This document shows, piece by piece, positions 1-9,185 of a DNA stretch of 64,000 nucleotides. Position 1 is the first letter of the stretch. Every line of letters starts with the position of its first letter. The translations under genes were made by a program, and so were the position numbers. The notes below the pieces were generated by a model, which saw nothing but the letters and a program-made list of their open reading frames with translations, ran no database searches and was not told the origin of the DNA. This DNA is from Hyphomicrobium sp. LHD-15 (GTDB lineage: Bacteria; Pseudomonadota; Alphaproteobacteria; Rhizobiales; Hyphomicrobiaceae), in assembly GCF_031157355.1 (NCBI RefSeq), contig NZ_JAVIFT010000002.1, positions 854,501 to 918,500 on the forward strand, given 5' to 3'.

Positions 1-245
1 CGCTGGATGAGCATGTGTTGACCGAGCGTCTCAAGACATCGAACGCCGCGGTGATCATGAAGGTGGGGCGGAATCTCGCGAAAGTTCGGCGCGCGATCTC
101 GGCCGCCGGGCTTCTTGCGCGGGCGATCTATGTGGAGCGCGGCACGATGCCGGAGGAGCGTATCCTTCCGCTTGCGGATCTCTCGGCAGACGTTGGACCC
201 TATTTCGCGATGATCATCGTGCCGGGCGAGGGGCGTAAGATATGA
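1..245 (+). CDS. cobI: Precorrin-2 C20-methyltransferase, 3' end only
   Basis: The frame is open from the left edge, so this is the C-terminal part of a longer protein; the GTG at 15 is internal. The residues AAVIMKVGRNL and AIYVERGTMPEER, ending in MIIVPGEGRK, are typical of the end of CobI/CbiL. That enzyme adds a methyl group from S-adenosylmethionine at C20 of precorrin-2 in the aerobic cobalamin pathway. The stop codon overlaps the cobJ start (ATGA), so the two genes are translationally coupled. The family and the next pathway gene agree, leaving little doubt. Confidence 0.9.
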   Translation, partial: LDEHVLTERLKTSNAAVIMKVGRNLAKVRRAISAAGLLARAIYVERGTMPEERILPLADLSADVGPYFAMIIVPGEGRKI

Positions 246-1009
246 CCGGTACGTTGACAGTTGTCGGATTGGGCCCATCGGGCACCGATTTTACGACGCC
301 CTCGGTGCTGAAGGCACTGGAAGAGGCGACGGACGTCGTCGGCTACTTTACGTACGTCGATCGCCTGCCGCCGGCCGGGCCGCATCAGCGGCGTCATGCG
401 TCGGACAATCGTGTCGAGATCGAACGGGCGCGTGTGGCTTTGTCGCTCGCGGCGGAAGGGCGGCGCGTGGTTGTCGTGTCCGGTGGCGATCCCGGCGTAT
501 TCGCGATGGCGGCGGCTGTTTTCGAAGCGCTCGAATACGGGGAGCCTGGTTGGCGTGCGCTTGATGTGCGTGTCGAGCCGGGCATCACCGCGATGCTGGC
601 GGCTGCCGCGCTGGCGGGAGCGCCGCTCGGCGGTGACTTCTGTGCGATTTCTTTGTCCGACAATCTCAAATCGTGGGCGACGATCGAACGGCGGCTCACG
701 GCTGCGGCCGAAGGCGATTTCGCCATCGCCATCTACAATCCGGCCTCGCGCGCGCGGCCGGAGCAGTTGGGACGGGCCTTCGATCTTCTGCGGCGCTGCA
801 AGCCGGCGGAAACCGTCGTGTTGTTCGTGCGAGCGGCCGGCAGCAGCGAGGCGGCGCTCGACATCACGACGCTAGGTGCGGCCGATCACACGAAGGCCGA
901 TATGCGCACGCTCATCATCGTCGGGTCGAGCCAGACCCGGCTGATCGAGCGGGCCGACCAAACTCCGTGGGTTTACACGCCCCGCTCCGAGCAGGTGCGC
1001 GCGTCATGA
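242..1009 (+). CDS. cobJ: Precorrin-3B C17-methyltransferase
   Basis: This 255-residue protein has normal length for CobJ/CbiH, which contracts the corrin ring while methylating C17. It starts with the tetrapyrrole-methylase strand TLTVVGLGPSG and carries the SAM-binding SGGDPGVFAM segment near residues 80-89. NPASRARPEQL in the second domain is also typical. The ATG overlaps the cobI stop. The last 37 bases overlap the end of cobK on the opposite strand, so the two genes converge tail to tail. Confidence 0.95.
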   Translation: MTGTLTVVGLGPSGTDFTTPSVLKALEEATDVVGYFTYVDRLPPAGPHQRRHASDNRVEIERARVALSLAAEGRRVVVVSGGDPGVFAMAAAVFEALEYGEPGWRALDVRVEPGITAMLAAAALAGAPLGGDFCAISLSDNLKSWATIERRLTAAAEGDFAIAIYNPASRARPEQLGRAFDLLRRCKPAETVVLFVRAAGSSEAALDITTLGAADHTKADMRTLIIVGSSQTRLIERADQTPWVYTPRSEQVRAS

Positions 1010-1740
1010 TGCGCGATCAACCACGCATGGGCTTCGGCGGCCGTCGTGACGGCAGTTCCGCATGCCTTATGTGGGCGGTTGATCATGATCACGGGAAGTC
1101 CCAAGTCGCGTGCCGCTTCGATTTTTGGATAGGTCGCCGTGCCTCCGGAATTCTTGGAGACAAGAACGTCGATCCTGTTGTCGCGCAGCAGAGCCGCTTC
1201 GCTCGCGCGGTCGAACGGGCCACGGGCCGCAATGAGATCAACCTTCGGCGGAAGGCTCGCGCTGTCGGGCGCTTCGATGCTGCGGATCAGGTAGGTGTGC
1301 TGCGGCGCCGCGGCAAATGCCGCGAGGCTTTGGCGGCCGATGCTGAGGAACACGCGGCGCGGTTGGGGGCCGAGCTCCCGAGCGGCGGCGTCGGCATCGG
1401 GGACATTGGTCCAGCGGTCGCTCGCGGTGGCTTCCCATTCAGGGCGCAGGACGGTGCAAAGCGAAAGGCCGAGGCGCGTCGTTGCGGCCTGAGCGTTGGC
1501 GGAGATCCTAGCCGCGAAAGGATGCGTCGCGTCGATCACGGCTTGCGTTTTGTTGTGCTGGAGCCAGTCTACGAGCGCGTCTACGCCGCCGAAGCCGCCG
1601 ACGCGGGTTTCGATGCCGCTCGGGAGCGCGTTTGCCGTGCGGCCGGCGAGAGACAGGATCGGATGAAGCCTTCCGTCGCCCGCGATGTGGCGGACAAGCT
1701 CGGATGCTTCCGACGTGCCTCCGAGGATCAAGATGCGCAT
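973..1740 (-). CDS. cobK: Precorrin-6A reductase
   Basis: The 255-residue protein beginning [15 protein letters not shown] has the nucleotide-binding start of CobK/CbiJ, which reduces precorrin-6A with NADPH. The segments VSKNSGG and MINRPH are also typical. A longer reading from 1917 exists, but the extra 59 residues have no family match and lie inside cobL, so 1740 is the start. It is the only gene of the pathway here on the minus strand. Its start codon lies in the same 8-base palindrome as the cobL start. Confidence 0.93.
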   Translation of the reverse strand: MRILILGGTSEASELVRHIAGDGRLHPILSLAGRTANALPSGIETRVGGFGGVDALVDWLQHNKTQAVIDATHPFAARISANAQAATTRLGLSLCTVLRPEWEATASDRWTNVPDADAAARELGPQPRRVFLSIGRQSLAAFAAAPQHTYLIRSIEAPDSASLPPKVDLIAARGPFDRASEAALLRDNRIDVLVSKNSGGTATYPKIEAARDLGLPVIMINRPHKACGTAVTTAAEAHAWLIAHHDARTCSERGV

Positions 1741-2989
1741 TGACGACAAACCTGAAAGCGAACAGGCCGCAACTTGCACGCCTCGGCGCTGGTTGTCCAT
1801 CATCGGTCTCGGCGAAGATGGGCTCGACGCGCTTTCTCCAACGGCACGGCTTCTCATCGAGCGCGCCGAGGTCGTGATCGGCGGGAGCCGGCATCTCGAA
1901 CTCGTGCGGGGGGCCATTCGCGGAAAGGCCTGGCCGTGGCCAAGCCCGATCAGCGAGGCGTGGCGGCAACTCGAAAAGATGCGGGGGCGCTCCGTCGTCG
2001 TGCTCGCGAGCGGCGATCCGTTCTTCTATGGCATCGGCACGCAGATCGCGGCGCTGTTTCCCGACGACGAGACGCTGTGCCTGCCGCAGCCTTCCTCGTT
2101 CAGCCTCGCCGCGGCGCGGCTCAGGTGGTCGCTGCAGGATACGGCGCTCGTTACGCTGCATGGGCGCCCGCTCGAAGGTGTTGTGCGCTATCTGCAGCCC
2201 GGTGCTCGTATTCTCGCGCTGTCGTGGGACGGGGAAACGCCCGGCAAGCTTGCGGCCCTGCTCAGCGCGCGGGGCATGGGCGCTTCCGAGATCGCGGTGC
2301 TCGAAGCGCTGGGCGGACCACGTGAGCGCATTCGGCGCACGCGTGCGGCCGACTTCTCGCTTTCGCATATCGATCCGCTCAATCTCGTGGCCATCGAGGT
2401 GTCGGCAGAGGCTGGTGCGAAGGCGATCGGTTTGGCGTCGGGATTGGACGACGCTCTCTTCGAGCATGATGGCCAGCTGACGAAACGCGAAATCCGCGCT
2501 GTCACGCTTTCCTCGCTTGCGCCGAGGCAAGGTGAGTTGTTGTGGGATATCGGGCTTGGTGCCGGATCGGTTGCGATCGAATGGCTGCTTCGGCATCGCT
2601 CGATGCGTGCGATCGGTATCGAAGAGCGCGGCGACCGGGCCGAGCGGGCGGCGCGGAATGCGGCTGCGCTCGGTGCGCCGGATCTCCGGATCGTGACGGG
2701 CAAGGCTCCAGCCGCATTCGAGGATCTGGATTCTCCGGATGTCGTGTTTATCGGTGGCGGCTTGAACGATCCCGGCGTGTTCGAGGCGGCCTGGGCGGCG
2801 CTCAAATCCGGCGGCCGCCTGGTCGCCAATGCGGTCTCGCTCGAATCCGAGGCGATGCTGATCGGGCTTGCGGGCAAGTTCGGCGGCGATCTCGTGCGCC
2901 TCGGCATCGAACGAGCCGAGCCGCTCGGCGGCATGACGGCCTGGAAGCCAGCGCTGCCTATCGTTCACTGGCGTGTGAGCAAACCATGA
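1733..2989 (+). CDS. cobL: Precorrin-6Y C5,15-methyltransferase (decarboxylating)
   Basis: The 418-residue protein is a two-domain fusion. A CbiE-type methylase covers roughly residues 20-215 ([14 protein letters not shown], then [11 protein letters not shown]). A CbiT-type Rossmann methyltransferase covers about 235-418, with the SAM loop [13 protein letters not shown] near residue 275. It methylates C5 and C15 and removes the acetate carboxyl of ring C. ATG 1733 is the only reasonable start; the next in-frame candidate falls inside the first conserved strand. The stop overlaps the cobE ATG. Confidence 0.94.
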   Translation: MRIDDKPESEQAATCTPRRWLSIIGLGEDGLDALSPTARLLIERAEVVIGGSRHLELVRGAIRGKAWPWPSPISEAWRQLEKMRGRSVVVLASGDPFFYGIGTQIAALFPDDETLCLPQPSSFSLAAARLRWSLQDTALVTLHGRPLEGVVRYLQPGARILALSWDGETPGKLAALLSARGMGASEIAVLEALGGPRERIRRTRAADFSLSHIDPLNLVAIEVSAEAGAKAIGLASGLDDALFEHDGQLTKREIRAVTLSSLAPRQGELLWDIGLGAGSVAIEWLLRHRSMRAIGIEERGDRAERAARNAAALGAPDLRIVTGKAPAAFEDLDSPDVVFIGGGLNDPGVFEAAWAALKSGGRLVANAVSLESEAMLIGLAGKFGGDLVRLGIERAEPLGGMTAWKPALPIVHWRVSKP

Positions 2990-3393
2990 TTGCGGCAGGC
3001 ATCGGTTGCCGGCGTGGGACGCCGGTGGAAGAGATCGAGCAGGCGCTCACGCTCGCGCAAGACACATTCGGCGTTTCTGGAGCGAACATCGCTGTGCTCG
3101 CGACCGTTTCGTCGAAAGCCGAGGAGCCGTCGCTTCGTGCCTTTGCGTTGCAGCGCGGTGTGCCGCTTCGGTCGTATTCGAAGGAGAATCTCGAGAGCAT
3201 GATGGGAGAAGTGGTGTCCCCCTCCGAGCGTGTGCTTCGCCTTGCCGGGATTGCTTCGGTCGCCGAGGCGTCGGCCTTGATTGCTGCCGGGCGCAATGCG
3301 CGGTTGCTCGGCGCGCGGATCTCGACCGCCACCGTTACATGCGCGCTTGCGGAAGGGGATGGGCCTCTTCAAGAGCAAGAGGAACAGCCATGA
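2986..3393 (+). CDS. cobE: CobE/CbiG C-terminal-domain protein
   Basis: A 135-residue protein starting [20 protein letters not shown], the opening of the CobE / CbiG C-terminal domain family. This small family sits in aerobic cobalamin operons, and its exact role is poorly defined. The central [20 protein letters not shown] segment and the late [16 protein letters not shown] are conserved in the family. It overlaps cobL upstream by four bases and cobM downstream, consistent with tight coupling. Confidence 0.88.
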   Translation: MIAAGIGCRRGTPVEEIEQALTLAQDTFGVSGANIAVLATVSSKAEEPSLRAFALQRGVPLRSYSKENLESMMGEVVSPSERVLRLAGIASVAEASALIAAGRNARLLGARISTATVTCALAEGDGPLQEQEEQP

Positions 3394-4193
3394 CCATTCA
3401 CTTCATCGGCGCCGGTCCTGGGGCCGCGGATCTGATCACCGTCCGCGGGCGCGATCTGATTGCGCGTTGCTCCGTGTGTCTCTACGCGGGCTCGCTGGTG
3501 CCCAAGGCGCTGCTCGATCATTGTCCGGCAGGCGCGCGCATCGTCGATACGGCGCCGATGGCCCTCGACGAGATCGTGGGAGAGATGCAAAGAGCGACCG
3601 AGGCGGGAGAGGACGTCGCGCGGCTGCATTCGGGCGATCTCTCGATCTGGAGCGCGCTTGGCGAGCAATTGCGCCGTCTCGATGAGCTTGGCATTCCGTA
3701 TACGTTGACACCGGGCGTACCTGCGTTTGCAGCGGCGGCAGCTGCGCTGGGGCAGGAGCTGACGCTTCCTGAGGTGGCGCAGACGGTCGTGCTTACGCGG
3801 ACGGGTGGCGGACGGGCATCTGCGATGCCGGATTCCGAGACGCTTGCGGCGCTGGGAACGGCCAGGGCGACGATGGCCATCCATCTTTCCATCCATGTCA
3901 TCGGCAAAGTGGTAGACGAACTGGTTCCTTTTTACGGGGCGGATTGTCCGGCGGCGGTCGTGGTGCGGGCTTCGTGGCCGGAAGAGAAAATCATTGTCGG
4001 GACGCTGGCGACGATCGCGGGGCAGGTTCAGGAAGCAGCCTTGGATCGGACCGCGCTGATCGTGGTCGGGCGTGTGCTCGGACATCGCGAGTTCCGCAAC
4101 AGCGCGCTTTACAGCCCCGACTATCGCCGCCGGTTTCGAGAGCCCGCTGCGCAAAGTGAGCGCGATGGCGTGGTGCCTGAGAGCAAGACCTAG
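3390..4193 (+). CDS. cobM: Precorrin-4 C11-methyltransferase
   Basis: This 267-residue tetrapyrrole methylase matches CobM/CbiF. It begins [20 protein letters not shown], carries [14 protein letters not shown] as its SAM-binding loop, and has the TPGVPAF and [13 protein letters not shown] segments seen in C11-methyltransferases. It methylates precorrin-4 at C11. The upstream extension of the open frame overlaps cobE and has no family similarity, so ATG 3390 is used. Three bases separate its stop from cobA. Confidence 0.94.
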   Translation: MTIHFIGAGPGAADLITVRGRDLIARCSVCLYAGSLVPKALLDHCPAGARIVDTAPMALDEIVGEMQRATEAGEDVARLHSGDLSIWSALGEQLRRLDELGIPYTLTPGVPAFAAAAAALGQELTLPEVAQTVVLTRTGGGRASAMPDSETLAALGTARATMAIHLSIHVIGKVVDELVPFYGADCPAAVVVRASWPEEKIIVGTLATIAGQVQEAALDRTALIVVGRVLGHREFRNSALYSPDYRRRFREPAAQSERDGVVPESKT

Positions 4194-4196
4194 AAC

Positions 4197-4988
4197 ATGC
4201 AGGATCTACCTGACAGTTTTCCGTCGTTTCCAGTATTCGCGCCGGGTGAAGTCTGGCTTGCGGGCGCAGGCCCCGGCGATCCGCGCCTTTTGACGCTGCT
4301 CGCGCTTCATGCGCTCCGCAATGCGGACGACGTCGTTCACGATGCGCTGGTCGATCCGCGCATTCTGGAGCTTGCGTCTAAGCGCGCGACGATCACGAAC
4401 GCCGGTAAGCGGGGAGGCAAGCCGTCGCCGCACCAGACCGACATCAACGAGGTTCTGATCGCGCGGGCGCGGGATGGCCGTCGCGTGCTGCGTCTCAAGG
4501 GTGGCGATCCGTTCGTGTTCGGGCGCGGCGGGGAGGAAGCACTTGCACTCGCTGAAGCCGGCATTCGCTATCGCATCGTTCCGGGTTTGACCGCCGGGCT
4601 GGCTGGCGCGGCACATGCCGGCGTTCCCGCCACCACGCGCCTCAGCAATCACGCCGTCATTCTGATGACGGGGCACCGCGCCTTCGACACGGAGACGATG
4701 CGAGAGTTCGAGATCATGGCGGCCACCGGCCAGCCGATCATGCTCTATATGGCGATGTCGCGCCTTGCGGAGATCGCAGAGGCGTTCATCAGGGGCGGGC
4801 TCGCGCCGGATACGCCGGTCGCGATTGTCGAGCATGCGACGCTCGAGAGCGAAAGGGTCATCGACAGCCGGCTCGATACCGTCGCGGCAGACGCCATCGC
4901 GCATGGCTTCGGGCCACCTGCAATTGTCGTCGTGGGCTCGATTGCCGGATTGCGGCCAAGGATCGCTGCGGGGATGGCGACCGCATGA
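4197..4988 (+). CDS. cobA: Uroporphyrinogen-III C-methyltransferase
   Basis: A 263-residue SUMT. VWLAGAGPGDPRLLTLLALH is the glycine-rich start, VVHDALVDPRILEL and RGGKPSPHQTDIN are signature segments, and LKGGDPFVFGRGGEEAL is the SAM-binding loop. It makes precorrin-2 from uroporphyrinogen III by methylating C2 and C7, committing the precursor to cobalamin and siroheme. There is no siroheme dehydrogenase fusion, so this is the cobalamin-type stand-alone enzyme. Its stop overlaps the cobB start. Confidence 0.94.
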   Translation: MQDLPDSFPSFPVFAPGEVWLAGAGPGDPRLLTLLALHALRNADDVVHDALVDPRILELASKRATITNAGKRGGKPSPHQTDINEVLIARARDGRRVLRLKGGDPFVFGRGGEEALALAEAGIRYRIVPGLTAGLAGAAHAGVPATTRLSNHAVILMTGHRAFDTETMREFEIMAATGQPIMLYMAMSRLAEIAEAFIRGGLAPDTPVAIVEHATLESERVIDSRLDTVAADAIAHGFGPPAIVVVGSIAGLRPRIAAGMATA

Positions 4989-6313
4989 CGTTGCAATTTC
5001 CGCCCGGCTTTATCGTTGCGGCCACGCATTCGGGCGCCGGCAAATCGACGGTGACGCTTGGCCTGCTCGCGGCCTTGAAGCGCCGTGGCCTGATCCCTCA
5101 GCCGTTCAAGACGGGGCCGGATTACATCGATCCCGGGCATCATCAGCTCGCGGCAGAGCGCCCTTGCTTCAATCTCGATACCTGGGCGATGCCGGCTCCC
5201 GCGCTTCGAACGTTGGTTGCCGACGCGTCCGTCGGTGCCGATGTCGCGGTTGCGGAAGGCGTCATGGGGTTGTTCGACGGCGTGGACGACGACGGCAAAT
5301 CGGGCCGCGCTTCCACCGCCGATCTTGCGGCCCTGACCGGATGGCCGGTGGTGCTTGTCATCGACGTGCAAGGCCAGACGGAGACTGCGGCGGCGCTTGC
5401 GGCAGGATGCGCAAATTATCGCTCCGATGTTCGCGTTGCAGGTGTCATTCTCAATCGCGTGGCGGGCGCGCGGCATGCAGCGCTGATCCTGCCGGCGTTC
5501 GAGCGCCTCGGCATCAATGTGGTGGGGGCCATTCCGCGTCATAAGGGATTTGAGATTCCCGAGCGCCATCTCGGTCTGGTTCAGGCGGTCGAGATGGGGG
5601 AGACGGAGCGGCTGTCCGTATTGGCCGACGTGTTCTCGGACGCGATCGACATCGACGCTCTGCTTTCACTTGCGGCAAAGCCTTCGTTTTCCGATGCCGC
5701 TTCAACGCCTTTGGGGACGTCTCCTGGCCCTCCGGGTTCACGCATCGCGGTTGCTCAGGACGAGGCGTTTTCCTTCACCTACAATCATCTGCTTCTAAGC
5801 TGGCGCCGGCGCGGGGCCGAGATCATTCCGTTCTCGCCGCTTGCAGACGAGGCGCCCGATCCGGCGGCCGATGCCGTCTGGCTGCCAGGCGGCTATCCCG
5901 AGTTGCACGCCGGCAGGCTTGCGAACGCGTTTCGTTTCAAGGAGGGGGTCGCGCGTCTCGCCGCCAAATCCGTTCCCATTCATGGCGAGTGCGGAGGATA
6001 CATGGTTCTGGGCGAGGGGCTCGTCGATGCGAACGGCGAGCGGCATCAAATGCTAGGATTGCTCAAGGCTGAGACGTCGTTTGCGGACCGGCGGCTGCAT
6101 CTCGGCTATCGCGATGTCCGACTGCTCAGCGACTGCGTGCTGGGTGCGCAGGGGACGCAATGGGCTGGACATGAGTTCCACTATGCGACGCTTGTCTCCG
6201 ATACAGGACCGGCGTTGTTCGACTGCCGCAATGCGGGCCAACAGGCGCGCCGTCCCTTGGGGTCGCGCATTGGCTCGGTGACCGGAAGCTTCGTACATCT
6301 GATCTGGGCCTGA
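4985..6313 (+). CDS. cobB: Hydrogenobyrinic acid a,c-diamide synthase
   Basis: This 442-residue enzyme has an N-terminal P-loop ATPase domain (ATHSGAGKSTVTLGL, residues about 13-27). Its C-terminal class I glutamine amidotransferase domain includes WLPGGYPELHAG and the nucleophile Cys in HGECGGYMVLGEG, near residue 336. It amidates the a and c side chains of hydrogenobyrinic acid using glutamine and ATP before cobalt insertion. It is the last cob gene of the run; cobN/S/T and the late genes are not in this window. Confidence 0.94.
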   Translation: MTLQFPPGFIVAATHSGAGKSTVTLGLLAALKRRGLIPQPFKTGPDYIDPGHHQLAAERPCFNLDTWAMPAPALRTLVADASVGADVAVAEGVMGLFDGVDDDGKSGRASTADLAALTGWPVVLVIDVQGQTETAAALAAGCANYRSDVRVAGVILNRVAGARHAALILPAFERLGINVVGAIPRHKGFEIPERHLGLVQAVEMGETERLSVLADVFSDAIDIDALLSLAAKPSFSDAASTPLGTSPGPPGSRIAVAQDEAFSFTYNHLLLSWRRRGAEIIPFSPLADEAPDPAADAVWLPGGYPELHAGRLANAFRFKEGVARLAAKSVPIHGECGGYMVLGEGLVDANGERHQMLGLLKAETSFADRRLHLGYRDVRLLSDCVLGAQGTQWAGHEFHYATLVSDTGPALFDCRNAGQQARRPLGSRIGSVTGSFVHLIWA

Positions 6314-6411
6314 AGATCCTGTGGCCGTTCTGCATCCCGGCCGGTGATGTCCTCGAGTCGAGACATTTCACTGTTGAACCTTCCACATTCCTGAGTGCAC
6401 AGTGAAGGCGT

Positions 6412-6600
6412 GATGGTTCCGGCGCTTGATCATTCAAACGCCGGATTAATAGGGAACACGGTCAGACATCTGTCGAATCCGTGGCTGCGCCCGCAACTGT
6501 AGACGGCAAGCTTCTTTCGCAATGCCACTGGCGGCTTATGCTGCTGGGAAGGCCGACTGAAGTGCTTGAGCCGTGAGCCAGGAGACCTGCCGCCACAAGT
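6412..6600 (+). ncRNA. Cobalamin riboswitch (adenosylcobalamin aptamer)
   Basis: The conserved blocks appear in the right order: AATAGGGAACACGGT (about 6448), GCCCGCAACTGT (6489-6500), GCCACTGG (6523-6530), GGGAAGGC (6546-6553) and the B12 box AGCCAGGAGACCTGCC (6576-6591). It sits in a 525-base leader between cobB and a TonB-dependent receptor gene. About 240 bases follow the aptamer before the receptor start, enough for an expression platform that blocks translation or terminates transcription when cobalamin is bound. Exact ends are approximate. Confidence 0.93.
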
Positions 6601-6838
6601 CGCCCACCTGATGTGCGGGACGCGCAAAGGGACGGTCACTCGTAGTGGCGACTGATGTGCAACCGGATGGAAGCAGCTTCAGGTCGCCTCATGGGCAAAG
6701 TCTCGCGCAATTCAGAAAACCCGATTGTGGGTCAAGCTATCTGTATTTCGATACAGCGAGCGTTATTGCGTTCGGCTCGCCCACGTCAGTACGATTCCAA
6801 GCCGCTTCCCGTCCAAGGACCGCCGACGGGGACCTTCT

Positions 6839-9130
6839 GTGGAAACAACATTTCATCTTTCAAAACGCTTCTTTGATGCTTCTCTGAGATTGACCGCGTC
6901 CGTTTTCGTGCTGTCCGCAACTGCGGGCGGGGCGCAGGCGCAATCGTCGGATCCGCTGCCGCCTGTCGTTGTCGAAGGCGCCGCGCCGAAGAAGAAAGCC
7001 GCAAGCAAAAAGCCGGTAACACAGCCGGTGTCCGTGCAGGCTGTCGAAGCGCCTGCGGCAGTAAAGCCAGTCGATACAGGCACCGGCGGCGCGCCGAACG
7101 AGAGTTCTCCGGGGCCCAATCTCTCCACGAAGGGGACGAGTGGAAGCCGTCTCGGGCTGACGCCACTCGAGACGCCGGCCAGCGTGGATATCATTTCCGG
7201 AGAGACGGCACGCGAGCGCGGACAGTTTTCGACCGTGGACGCCGTGACGCAGAATGCGCCGGGGTTCAGCAGCGTCGCCATGCCCGTGCTCGGCAGCGCA
7301 TTTGCCGCGCGCGGCTTCCAGGGCAACAACTCGGTCATGCAGCTTTATGACGGAACGCGGTTGTTTCCGGGAAGAGGCAGCATTTCGTTTCCATTCAACA
7401 TGTGGTCGGTCGAGCGGATCGAGGTTCTGCACGGCCCAGCATCGGTGCTGTATGGAGATGGCGCTATCGGCGGCATCATCAACGTCATTCCGAAGAAGCC
7501 GATCACCGAGGGCATGTTCAACGAGGCGCAGATTTTCTTCGACAGCAACATGACGCGTCGCGCGTCCCTCGATAGCGGTGGTGCGATTTCCAAGGCTGTT
7601 TCCTATCGGTTCAACGTGAGCGCGGATGCGTCTGATGGGTGGGTCGATCGTGGCGAGTCCGATAACCTCGGGATTTCGGGAGCTCTGCGCTGGCAGGCGA
7701 CATCGGATCTCGTGTTCACGCTTTCGCACGACTATGGCGATCAGGAACCGATGAAGTACTTCGGAACGCCCTACCGCAATGGTGTGTTCGACAAGCGGAC
7801 GAAGGACAACAACTACAACGTGGCCAACGCCATGACCGAGTTTCGCGACAGCTGGGCCCAGTTCAAGACCGAGTGGAAGGCGAGCGATGCTCTGTCGTTC
7901 CGCAACGTGGCCTACATGCTCGATAGCCGGCGTGAGTTTCGCAACGCTGAGGATTACCTTTGGGGATACTCTGCTCCGAATCTCGTCGATCGAGAAGGTA
8001 TCCATATTCGCCAGAAGCAGGAGCAAATCGGTAATCGCTCGGATGCGACTTTGCGGACCGGCTTTGGAGGAATTGGCAACGAGACCGTCGTCGGTTTTGA
8101 CGTGAACCGGGCAAAGTTCGGCTACGCGAGCTATTTCGACATGGCCGCTCCTGTCGATCCTTACGATCCCATCCCCGGTACGTTCCCCGATCCCAATCGG
8201 CTCGTCCCGGGCTTCGCATCCGAGCTCGATCAGAAGTCGGTATTCGCGGAGAATAGGATCATCTTCAACGAGCATGTTTCTGTGGTCGGAGGCGTTCGCT
8301 GGGATTCGAGCACGTTGACCAGGGACGATCTGCAGGTTTCCGCCAACGGCTTCGAGAAAGAATTCAACTCGTTCAATTGGCGGGTCGGCGCAGTCATTAC
8401 GCCGGTACGAAATCTTGCGTTTTTTGGTCAGTATTCGGTTGCGACGGACCCTCTCGACGTTCCGCTGCTCGACTACGCGAAAGATATTTCGAATCTCAAG
8501 CAGACCAGTGGTCGTCAATATGAAATCGGCGTAAAGCAATCTCTGTTCAACGGAGCGTTCGAGTGGTCGCTTGCGGCCTATGACATCGTCAAAACCGATC
8601 TGCTTGTCCGCGACTACAGCACGTTCCCCGCGGGTCTCCTTCAGATTGGGCAGCAGTCTTCGCGGGGCGTCGAAGCGACGGTGGGTCTCGAGCTTGGGCG
8701 CGGTTGGCGTGTGGATGCGAACGGCGCTTTGCTGAAAGCTCAGTACGACGAGTTTTCGTACATCGATTTCAGCACGTTCGAGATGGTCGACCACTCAGGA
8801 AATGTTCCGCTCTTGGTGCCTGAGAAAACGGCCAACATTTGGTTGACGTGGGATTTTGCGGCAGGCTGGCGGGCGAGTGCTGGCTTGCAGTACGTCGGAG
8901 AGGCGTTCGCAAACCACGCGAATACAATCGAGCGGCCGGCCTATACCGTCACGAACGTTGGCCTTCAATGGAAGCCGACGGACAGGGCAACCCTCGACTT
9001 CAGGATCAAGAACGTGTTCGACGAAGTCTATGCGCCTTACGTTCGTTCGTATCCCTATGACGACAATATGGTTCAAGGCTGGATTGCGCCGCCGCGCACG
9101 TTCGAAGCTGCGCTAGGCGTCAAATTCTAA
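6839..9130 (+). CDS. TonB-dependent receptor under cobalamin riboswitch control
   Basis: An outer-membrane gated porin of 763 residues. GTG 6839 is preferred because it follows GACGGGGA at ribosome-binding distance and gives a signal peptide ending GGAQAQ; the frame opens further upstream but without a signal peptide. A Lys/Ala-rich linker follows (KKKAASKK), then the plug (TPLETPASVDIISGE, RIEVLHGPASVLYGDGAIGG) and a beta barrel ending in a terminal Phe (GVKF). The plug resembles siderophore receptors of the FhuA/FecA type more than classical BtuB. The upstream riboswitch nevertheless implies a cobalamin, cobinamide or cobalt-chelate substrate. BtuCDF partners are not in this window. Confidence 0.88.
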   Translation: METTFHLSKRFFDASLRLTASVFVLSATAGGAQAQSSDPLPPVVVEGAAPKKKAASKKPVTQPVSVQAVEAPAAVKPVDTGTGGAPNESSPGPNLSTKGTSGSRLGLTPLETPASVDIISGETARERGQFSTVDAVTQNAPGFSSVAMPVLGSAFAARGFQGNNSVMQLYDGTRLFPGRGSISFPFNMWSVERIEVLHGPASVLYGDGAIGGIINVIPKKPITEGMFNEAQIFFDSNMTRRASLDSGGAISKAVSYRFNVSADASDGWVDRGESDNLGISGALRWQATSDLVFTLSHDYGDQEPMKYFGTPYRNGVFDKRTKDNNYNVANAMTEFRDSWAQFKTEWKASDALSFRNVAYMLDSRREFRNAEDYLWGYSAPNLVDREGIHIRQKQEQIGNRSDATLRTGFGGIGNETVVGFDVNRAKFGYASYFDMAAPVDPYDPIPGTFPDPNRLVPGFASELDQKSVFAENRIIFNEHVSVVGGVRWDSSTLTRDDLQVSANGFEKEFNSFNWRVGAVITPVRNLAFFGQYSVATDPLDVPLLDYAKDISNLKQTSGRQYEIGVKQSLFNGAFEWSLAAYDIVKTDLLVRDYSTFPAGLLQIGQQSSRGVEATVGLELGRGWRVDANGALLKAQYDEFSYIDFSTFEMVDHSGNVPLLVPEKTANIWLTWDFAAGWRASAGLQYVGEAFANHANTIERPAYTVTNVGLQWKPTDRATLDFRIKNVFDEVYAPYVRSYPYDDNMVQGWIAPPRTFEAALGVKF

Positions 9131-9154
9131 GTCTGGTGGAATGGTAGCGTGTTC

Positions 9155-9185
9155 ACGCCCTGACCTCCTGCCGAGGTCAGGGCGT
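9155..9185. terminator. Bidirectional hairpin between convergent genes
   Basis: A perfect 13-base-pair stem, ACGCCCTGACCTC with GAGGTCAGGGCGT, closes a 5-base loop. It lies just past the receptor stop, and the stop codon of the convergent DUF3299 gene is inside it. There is no U-run on either side, so it may stabilise 3' ends as much as terminate transcription. Confidence 0.6.

Noticed and set aside
673-1743. Long + strand frame opposite cobK
   Set aside because: It is a high-GC shadow of cobK and the end of cobJ; its Arg/Gly-rich product has no family feature.
1508-2968. 486-codon minus-strand frame over cobL
   Set aside because: Arg-rich antisense shadow; cobL on the plus strand has two complete domains.
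6860-8794. 644-codon minus-strand frame over the first TonB receptor
   Set aside because: The receptor frame has signal peptide, plug and barrel; the antisense product shows none.
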